From IMG/VR virus record IMGVR_UViG_3300022602_003048, positions 29,538 through 93,537 of that record: a stretch of DNA of 64,000 nt. The stretch is one strand, 5' to 3'. This DNA comes from a virus. Each line of letters starts with the position of its first letter. Within the stretch, counting starts at the first letter, position 1. Below are positions 58,621-64,000 of this stretch, piece by piece. The notes under the pieces were generated by a model that made no database searches, was not told where the DNA came from, and was given only the letters and a program-made list of their open reading frames with translations. A program made the translations under genes and the position numbers.

Positions 58621-61600
58621 ATGAAACGTATAATCTGCGCACTTTTTAGTGCTTTTTTTCTTGCTGGCTTCTTTCAACCGGCTTCTGCACAGCAAGCAGT
58701 TTACAATAGCATTGCAACTGCTTATGTAACAACAACTATCAGCCAGAGCGTGGTATTCGACAGTACCATGCAACAGGGCGGAACCTTCAATTTCTCAGTG
58801 CTAGCACACAACGGCGGCGGCCGTGCAGGACAGAGCGACACTGCCAACGTGAAGATAGAATTCTATAACAGCAGTAACACACTGATAACCAGTGCAAACA
58901 CAAGTTACAGCAATAACTTGCCTAACCCAAATGCACTGGGAGGCAATCCTCAGATCGATCCTGCTGTTCCCTGGACCACTTTGACAGTGAGTTCTACACT
59001 GACAGCAGCACAGGCCGCAAACGTGGCCTATGCAAAAGTCTACATGTATGGCATCGACGGTTCATACTGGGCAGGTGATTACGGTCCCTGGTATCGTGCT
59101 CCAACATTGACACTGGGCAGCAGCAATAACCTGCTGTACAATCCAGAATTCGGTCCCTACAACGGCATCACAGCACAGGGTTGGACAAGTAGTCCAGGCT
59201 TTGGTGCTTGCCAAGGTGCATGGGGTGGTAGCAATGCCTGTATCGTAAACAGCAGTGGTCAGCCTGGTCAGAGCACTGTGGGTCTAGTAGCCAACCAGAA
59301 CGGTGGCGGACCCAGTGCCACAGGTGGAACAACCAGCGGTCAACCTGGTGGTTATAACAGCACAATGAGCACAAGTAATCCCAACGGTGCTCCTGCTGCT
59401 ACAACCAGCACCAATCCAGCTGGAACCACAACCACTTACACATTAGGTCAACCAACTGATAATGCCATCACAAACAATGGAACTATCAACGTCTCAGGTG
59501 CTAATAGTAATGGTATCAATAGCACAAATGCTGTATCAACCACTATCACCAATGCTGGAACCATCACTACAGATAACGGCACTGGTATCAATGCACAGCA
59601 AGGAACCAGCACTTCAGCCAATATCAGTGTTACTAATAGTGGTAGCATAACTGCCAACACCAGCGGCAACACACTGCTGGGCAATGGTTATTCAGCACAT
59701 GGTATCGTGACCAGTTTTAATGGCACTGGCAGCACAGGCACAGCAACAGTCACTAATACAGCAACTGGAACTATCGCTGTTACCAACGGTGACGGTGTTG
59801 TGATGATGGGCTATGGTACTACTATCCTAAACAATGCAGGTAGCATCACCAGCACACCAACTGGTACTAACAGTATGCCAGCAGTGCTCATGGGCAATAA
59901 TGCTACGATCAATAACAACGGTAGCATCACAGGCGATGTTGGTGTGGATTTCATCAACACCACAGCAGGCAGCATCATCAATAATAATGCCGCTGGCACC
60001 ATCACCGGCGGTAGCGGATTAGCTATAGTCAATTTAGGAAACACTAACACCGGTGCTATTATCAACAATGCCGGCACGATCAACGGAGATGTACAACTAT
60101 CAACTAATGGTGTTTTCAACCAGTTCCTAACTGGATCAGTTGCTGGTGCGATCCGTACCACAGATGCTAGCGCAGTAGTCAACATTGGAACCAATGCTGC
60201 TACAGCAACAACTACACTTGCTGGCAACTTAGGTGATCCTGCTAATACAGCAGCACCAGCTGGCACTTATGGTAACTTCCCAAGAGCGTTTACATTCCAA
60301 CCACTTGCGGCGGTAAACATCGGCACAGGCAGCACACTAACTGATAACACAGGCTACACTATCAATGCTACCAACGTAACAAACAATGGCACATTTGTTA
60401 GTGGCGCAGGTACAACAACTATAAATGGAGCAGTTACTAGCAACGGTAACATAAGCACTACATATAACGGTCCAGCATATAGCCAGATCGCTATAAACGG
60501 TGGACTAACACTTGGTTCACAAGCCACTTATACTCCAATAATAGTTGGTGGTCAGACCACTAATGTCACACTAAACAGTCCATACACTAGCATCATCAGT
60601 GCTACTGGTGGAATCACTGGTGCGTTTACTGCAACTAACGGCAGCATTGGCAACATCAACTGGGCACTTACACAAAATGGTAATCAAATCGATATGCTAT
60701 GGACACCTCAGGTTTATGTTACTGGAACAGCACCCGGACAGCCTATAGTAACATCAACATCAACTAATGGTAATACTGTTACAACTACTAGCGTTGCTTA
60801 TGGAACTCCTACACAGACAGCAACTATCGTAGCAGGTACTCCAACAGCTACAGTAGGTGTTGGATTTAATGCAGGCAGGAGCGGTAATGACATAAATGTA
60901 GCGAGGACTATTACAACAACTGTAAGCACTCCTTATACAACAACTGTTACTACAGATACTCCTGTGATCACAACTACTACAAATACTACTCCAGTAACAA
61001 CTGTAGTAAACACAGTTCCAACTACTGTAACTTCGTACAGCGACGGAACAACAACTACAGCTAATGGTACAGCAGTTGTAACATCAACTACTACTAACCA
61101 AGTAACAGCTACTAACGTCACTACTGATCAGATTACTAGTGTATCAACTAATGGTGTACAAGTAATATCACATCCAGAGACTAGCACACAGAAAGTTAGT
61201 GCTACTGGATTTAGCGATGCTGTAGCTGGTAGGAATGCTAATCCATTCCTAACTGATCCGCTATCACAACCAGATGGTAGCTGGTTAGGTCCATATGCTG
61301 CATATCTAAGCACTAGCGGCAGCTATACTAGCGGTGGACTAATGGGCGGACATCAGAAGACTGTAGATAACAATACTTTTGGTTTCGCATTTAGATATGG
61401 TACTGGAACAAGTGATGGATTCTTAAATAATAAAATCACTAACGAATCTTATGATGCAAATGCATATGTGCTAACCAAACAGGACTATGCTTGGTTTAAA
61501 GGTAGCATCGGTGGAGGCGTTGCTAATCATTCAGGAACTGTTTCTATACCACAGTTTGCTCTGATAAACTCCACTAAGTTCCAGCAGACAAACTACTATG

Positions 61601-61965
61601 CTGATCTAACAGTATACAGTGCTAATACATTTGGTGGTGTACGTCCATTAGTTGGTGCTACTGTAAATGCTAGCAACATAGATAATGTAACATCAACGGG
61701 TAGCAGCTTGCTAGCAACAGCACCAAACAAAGGCACAACTACTACAGTCAATCCTTATGTAGGTGCTCGTTACGACTTCACTAACAATGTTGGTGTTGAA
61801 GTACGTGCTACACAGACTAGTCAGTTTGGAACTGTAGGCAGCGTTAGAGCAGTAGCTAAAAAAGAGATAACGAAAAATGTTTATCTCGATGCTAGTGTTG
61901 GCATAGATGCTGGCTCTAAATATACAGCTGGGGTTGCGATGGTTGGTTTAAAGATCAACTTCTAA
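58621..61965 (+). CDS. autotransporter-like outer-membrane protein, 1114 residues
   Basis: A Sec signal peptide (cleaved after ASA at about 23) is followed by a Thr/Asn/Gly/Ser-rich passenger with many N-N-G-S/T-I and N-A-G-T-I units, as in right-handed beta-helix autotransporters. A Thr-rich linker comes next (about 720-870), then a C-terminal domain of roughly 230 residues with alternating amphipathic strands ending in MVGLKINF. The terminal Phe and barrel pattern fit type V secretion. Such a protein in a phage genome is unusual; it may change the host surface. It is not a typical fibre because of the signal peptide and barrel. Confidence 0.8.
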   Translation: MKRIICALFSAFFLAGFFQPASAQQAVYNSIATAYVTTTISQSVVFDSTMQQGGTFNFSVLAHNGGGRAGQSDTANVKIEFYNSSNTLITSANTSYSNNLPNPNALGGNPQIDPAVPWTTLTVSSTLTAAQAANVAYAKVYMYGIDGSYWAGDYGPWYRAPTLTLGSSNNLLYNPEFGPYNGITAQGWTSSPGFGACQGAWGGSNACIVNSSGQPGQSTVGLVANQNGGGPSATGGTTSGQPGGYNSTMSTSNPNGAPAATTSTNPAGTTTTYTLGQPTDNAITNNGTINVSGANSNGINSTNAVSTTITNAGTITTDNGTGINAQQGTSTSANISVTNSGSITANTSGNTLLGNGYSAHGIVTSFNGTGSTGTATVTNTATGTIAVTNGDGVVMMGYGTTILNNAGSITSTPTGTNSMPAVLMGNNATINNNGSITGDVGVDFINTTAGSIINNNAAGTITGGSGLAIVNLGNTNTGAIINNAGTINGDVQLSTNGVFNQFLTGSVAGAIRTTDASAVVNIGTNAATATTTLAGNLGDPANTAAPAGTYGNFPRAFTFQPLAAVNIGTGSTLTDNTGYTINATNVTNNGTFVSGAGTTTINGAVTSNGNISTTYNGPAYSQIAINGGLTLGSQATYTPIIVGGQTTNVTLNSPYTSIISATGGITGAFTATNGSIGNINWALTQNGNQIDMLWTPQVYVTGTAPGQPIVTSTSTNGNTVTTTSVAYGTPTQTATIVAGTPTATVGVGFNAGRSGNDINVARTITTTVSTPYTTTVTTDTPVITTTTNTTPVTTVVNTVPTTVTSYSDGTTTTANGTAVVTSTTTNQVTATNVTTDQITSVSTNGVQVISHPETSTQKVSATGFSDAVAGRNANPFLTDPLSQPDGSWLGPYAAYLSTSGSYTSGGLMGGHQKTVDNNTFGFAFRYGTGTSDGFLNNKITNESYDANAYVLTKQDYAWFKGSIGGGVANHSGTVSIPQFALINSTKFQQTNYYADLTVYSANTFGGVRPLVGATVNASNIDNVTSTGSSLLATAPNKGTTTTVNPYVGARYDFTNNVGVEVRATQTSQFGTVGSVRAVAKKEITKNVYLDASVGIDAGSKYTAGVAMVGLKINF

Positions 61966-61976
61966 TAGATAAGAAT

Positions 61977-62000
61977 AGAGGGCGGATAAGACCGCCCTCT
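61977..62000. terminator. hairpin between autotransporter and small secreted gene
   Basis: AGAGGGCGG and CCGCCCTCT form a perfect 9-bp stem with a six-base loop, 12 bases past the autotransporter stop and 13 bases from the end of the convergent minus-strand gene. It may terminate both, though there is no strong T-run. Confidence 0.65.
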
Positions 62001-62012
62001 AGTTATAGTCAC

Positions 62013-62192
62013 TTACTTCTTCTTTTTCTTAGCTTGCTTTGTGTGTACCTTGACAGTCTTGCACACTTCCTTACCGTGCTGTACATGGCAAACCTTCTTA
62101 GTAGAAGGTTCGGCCGCATAAGCAGGAGCAGCTGATAAGGATACGCTAGCAACAAACATCAAAGCACTTGCGATCATGAGGATCTTTTTCAT
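62013..62192 (-). CDS. small secreted Lys-rich protein with a Cys pair (59 residues)
   Basis: The ATG at 62192 (AAGGAAG upstream) starts a signal peptide (MKKILMIASALMFVASVSLS..., cleaved after AYA at about 26). The mature part is AEPSTKKVCHVQHGKEVCKT and then VKVHTKQAKKKKK. The two Cys may form a disulfide. Mature form is about 33 residues, very basic. Similar KKVCxxxxGKxVCKxVKVH peptides occur, as I recall, in alphaproteobacteria. It lies just downstream of tRNA-Val and may share its transcript. Confidence 0.7.
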   Translation of the reverse strand: MKKILMIASALMFVASVSLSAAPAYAAEPSTKKVCHVQHGKEVCKTVKVHTKQAKKKKK

Positions 62193-62208
62193 CTTCTCTT
62201 CCTTTTTA

Positions 62209-62283
62209 TGGTGGGCGGTGAGGGGCTCGAACCCCCGACCCTCTCGGTGTAAACGAGATGCTCTACCACTGAGCTAACCGCCC
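62209..62283 (-). tRNA. tRNA-Val (anticodon UAC)
   Basis: The cloverleaf folds by eye. The acceptor GGGCGGT pairs with ACCGCCC. The D arm is GCTC/GAGC, the anticodon stem TCTCG/CGAGA with loop TTTACAC (anticodon TAC), and the T arm has loop TTCGAGC. The discriminator A and CCA are encoded. The 5' end overlaps the last ten bases of the 2OG oxygenase gene. It would read GUA/GUG codons. Confidence 0.93.
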
Positions 62284-63011
62284 GTATTATTTACTGATCC
62301 GCCTTGGCCTAGTGTTAGATCTCTGCCTAGTTTCTGTTTCCTATCTTTACTAGTTCCAGTGGTGATGTTTCCAATGTCTAGCGAAGATAGATGACCGTTA
62401 GCATCTGTCCGTATCTCACCTTCGTAGAAGGTGTTGAAACTGAGGCTGACTCTGGTCTCGTTTGATTCGTTTGGATCAACTGAGTGCGAGAGGCTGCTGG
62501 GGAACAGATACAGATCGTAGGTTTTTGGAGTAAAGTAGTAGTAGTCGTAGTTGAACTGATTCCAAGTAGTGATTTGATCTCTTATCATAGCTCTCTGCCC
62601 ATCGGCTCGGTGCACGTTGAAGTTGCCACTCCTCTCATTAGTACGCAGATAAAAGACACCACTTACTATGCTGTTGGGATGTACGTGCTTGTGATGCGCC
62701 GTCTTGGGGGGATTAAAATTTACCCAAGAAAGATGCATCCTCAGTTTTGATTCTCCCTCGCCCAATATTTGTTTGGCGAAATAATCAACATGCAGTTTTA
62801 TTGTCTTCTCTAGGCTAGATCCTGTCTTCAAAATCTTGTTGAACACGTCATTTTCTCTAGTGAAGAAATTCTGCCTCTCGTTTATCAAGAGATTATCTTT
62901 ATCATTTTCTAGCTTCATCAGTTTCTTGATGTCAGCTGATTTGATGTACTCGGATAGATTGATTATATAAAAGGGTGTTGGGAATAAGGTCAGTACTTGT
63001 GCTTCTGTCAT
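62274..63011 (-). CDS. 2OG-Fe(II) oxygenase
   Basis: The 245-residue protein has a double-stranded beta-helix with HHKHVHPNSIVSGVFYLR (His ligands about 109-111), LFPSSLSHSVDPN (H176) and RVSLSFN (R187 for 2-oxoglutarate). Phages of this type often carry such enzymes; the target may be a protein or nucleic acid. The promoter at 63018..63046 places the transcript start at the ATG (leaderless). The last codons run into tRNA-Val, whose bases supply the TAG stop. Confidence 0.88.
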   Translation of the reverse strand: MTEAQVLTLFPTPFYIINLSEYIKSADIKKLMKLENDKDNLLINERQNFFTRENDVFNKILKTGSSLEKTIKLHVDYFAKQILGEGESKLRMHLSWVNFNPPKTAHHKHVHPNSIVSGVFYLRTNERSGNFNVHRADGQRAMIRDQITTWNQFNYDYYYFTPKTYDLYLFPSSLSHSVDPNESNETRVSLSFNTFYEGEIRTDANGHLSSLDIGNITTGTSKDRKQKLGRDLTLGQGGSVNNTGG

Positions 63012-63017
63012 GTTTTT

Positions 63018-63046
63018 ATACTATACGATATGATCAACGAAGTCAA
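63018..63046 (-). promoter_or_regulatory. sigma70-type promoter giving a leaderless oxygenase mRNA
   Basis: TTGACT (63041-63046), 17 bases, TAGTAT (63018-63023) on the minus strand. Six bases then separate the -10 from the ATG at 63011. Confidence 0.65.
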
Positions 63047-63047
63047 G

Positions 63048-63076
63048 GAAAATGGCGGATTTTTTCCGCCATTTTC
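63048..63076 (-). terminator. hairpin terminator after the porin-like gene
   Basis: GAAAATGGCGGA and TCCGCCATTTTC form a perfect 12-bp stem with a five-base loop. It follows the porin-like stop by about 20 bases and abuts the -35 of the oxygenase promoter. The flank lacks a strong T-run outside the stem. Confidence 0.75.
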
Positions 63077-63095
63077 AATGATGAATACTTAGGGA

Positions 63096-63743
63096 TTAGA
63101 ACTTTGCAGTTAGACCAACTTCAAAGGCATCGCCTGTTGCATTGAAGTTAGTTGAAGTGTCAAAGCTACGATATACCTGTGCGTTTACGCTGTAAACTGG
63201 AGTGATATCGTAGGTTACGCCAGTACCTAAACGGTGGCTCTGATATCCATAAGATGAAGTATCAAATGCGCTACGATAGCGATACTGCACAGCGTTCCAT
63301 GTTAGCTTGTCCATTGCCTTGTAGTCTGCTGAACCATATACAGCAAAGTATGGGAAGTTGCCTGTTGAAACGAAACGCTCACCGACACCTACCTTGCCTC
63401 CGAGCGTGACACCGTAGAATGCAGGCAGCTTATAACCAGCCTGTGCTTCTAGATTCTGCTTTAGAGCATTACCAGTATCTTGTGTGGTCTGTGCTACACC
63501 GCCAACGCTGAATCCATTGCCGATGTTGTGTGAATATGAGAGCTTATATACGTCGTCAACCTTTGCGCCAAAATTATTGTCTAAATCCTGGCCGTATGCA
63601 GCAGTCAAGCTGTCATTGCCTGTTGAAGCTGTTGCATCAGCAACTGGAGCAGCTGGTGCCTTGGTCTTGCTTGGCAGATCCGTTGCCGCTGCTGCTGTGA
63701 TCATCGCTACAGATGCCAACAGCGTTACTAGTGTCTTCTTCAT
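63096..63743 (-). CDS. outer-membrane porin-like beta-barrel protein
   Basis: The 215-residue precursor has a signal peptide cleaved near AAA at about 20, a mature start TDLPSKTKAPAAPVA typical of alphaproteobacterial outer-membrane proteins, and alternating amphipathic strands ending in VGLTAKF with terminal Phe. It would insert in the host outer membrane; likely roles are superinfection exclusion or altered permeability. AAAGGAG precedes the ATG. The promoter region at 63768..63798 holds both sigma70-type and late-type elements within palindromes. Confidence 0.82.
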   Translation of the reverse strand: MKKTLVTLLASVAMITAAAATDLPSKTKAPAAPVADATASTGNDSLTAAYGQDLDNNFGAKVDDVYKLSYSHNIGNGFSVGGVAQTTQDTGNALKQNLEAQAGYKLPAFYGVTLGGKVGVGERFVSTGNFPYFAVYGSADYKAMDKLTWNAVQYRYRSAFDTSSYGYQSHRLGTGVTYDITPVYSVNAQVYRSFDTSTNFNATGDAFEVGLTAKF

Positions 63744-63767
63744 TACTTTCTCCTTTAATTTAGATTG

Positions 63768-63798
63768 TATTTATAACATGTTATACCTGACATGTCAA
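63768..63798 (-). promoter_or_regulatory. dual promoter (sigma70-type plus late octamer) with two palindromes
   Basis: TTGACA (63793-63798), 17 bases, TATAAA (63770-63775), the latter within the perfect late octamer TATAAATA (63768-63775). The palindromes TATAACATGTTATA (63772-63785) and TGACATGTCA (63788-63797) overlap the elements and look like operators. Confidence 0.65.
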
Positions 63799-63805
63799 AT
63801 TTATT

Positions 63806-64000
63806 CTAGTCCATCTCGTGATAAAAATTAGATATTATTGCTAATTCTTTATCTATGTCCAAAGAATCTATCCATTCCTTCTTAAAATCCTTGGGCAAGC
63901 AAAAGTAGAATCTCTTTCTCAGTTTCTTCTGTTGCTTATACCAAGCGGTATTAGATACGTATTGTATATAGTTGAAAACCAAAGCAATCGGTATATTAGG
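63806..64000 (-). CDS. hypothetical protein, C-terminal 64 residues only
   Basis: The frame enters from the right edge and ends at TAG 63806. The visible part (VFNYIQYVSNTAWYKQQKKL ... RFYFCLPKDFKKEWIDSLDI ... SNFYHEMD) is basic then acidic, aromatic-rich and helical-looking. No family is recognised. The gap to the porin-like gene is a promoter region. Confidence 0.55.
   Translation of the reverse strand, partial: PNIPIALVFNYIQYVSNTAWYKQQKKLRKRFYFCLPKDFKKEWIDSLDIDKELAIISNFYHEMD

Noticed and set aside
59811-60266. Minus-strand 151-residue frame inside the autotransporter gene
   Set aside because: Val/Leu/Pro-rich antisense of a Asn/Thr/Gly repeat region, no start signals.
1-64000. Prophage signs (integrase, attachment sites, excisionase)
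   Set aside because: No integrase or repressor gene and no attachment-site repeat was recognised; the content fits a virulent T4-type phage.
1-64000. QueC, ClpP, gp62 and RNA polymerase subunits
   Set aside because: I looked for partners of the genes present and found no frame with their motifs in this window; they may lie outside it.

Overview
This window reads as part of the genome of a large T4-type tailed phage (myovirus-like). The T4 signature genes present are a family B DNA polymerase (gp43), sliding clamp (gp45), clamp-loader ATPase (gp44), RNase H-type 5'-3' exonuclease, a GroES-like cochaperonin (gp31), PhoH and a DsbA-like protein. Octamers close to the T4 late promoter TATAAATA stand in front of many presumed late genes. 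The host is probably an alphaproteobacterium. A porin-like outer-membrane protein has a mature N-terminus of the LPSKTKAPAAP type, which is common in outer-membrane proteins of Rhizobiales and relatives, and there is a Sec-secreted Lys-rich small protein of similar flavour. The host assignment is an inference. Nearly all genes lie on the minus strand. The plus-strand exceptions are a DUF454 gene, phoH, a small membrane-anchored Lys/Ala-rich protein and a giant autotransporter-like protein.

Layout. 1-9 kb: RNase H and a deazapurine/nucleotide block with queE, a phosphoribosyltransferase, folE, a GT-B glycosyltransferase, several small unknowns and a DpdA-like DNA transglycosylase; queD lies far away at 56 kb. 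9-13 kb: replication (clamp, polymerase, DsbA-like). 13-23 kb: a block of probably late genes. Nine of these share the N-terminal pattern M-[KNL]-[ILF]-x-E-[VLIF], reminiscent of T4 capsid-targeting sequences. They include enzyme-like proteins (nucleotidyltransferase, ligase-like, HAD phosphatase, zinc metallopeptidase, methyltransferase-like). A secreted non-specific nuclease and DUF454 sit among them. 23-29 kb: a collagen-like tail fibre and partner. 29-39 kb: proteostasis and replication accessories (ClpA with a ClpP-docking IGF loop, peptide deformylase, DnaJ, PhoH, gp44, MazG-like, GroES-like, a fragment resembling Pol III alpha). 39-53 kb: giant fibre/structural proteins, including one of 2631 residues and a YHYH plus Ig-like protein. 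53-58 kb: IscA-like protein, UV endonuclease, MBD4-like DNA glycosylase, GIY-YIG endonuclease, QueD. 58-64 kb: envelope-directed genes (autotransporter-like protein, small secreted protein, porin-like protein), tRNA-Val(UAC) and a 2OG-Fe(II) oxygenase.

How the parts may work together. FolE, QueD, QueE and DpdA would make a 7-deazaguanine base and swap it into phage DNA; no QueC is visible here, so a 7-carboxy-7-deazaguanine product is possible. Early/middle genes use sigma70-type promoters with 16-18 bp spacers, several of them starting CTTGACTC. Late genes use [TGCA]ATAA[AG]TA. In several cases the predicted transcription start coincides with the A of the ATG, suggesting leaderless mRNAs.
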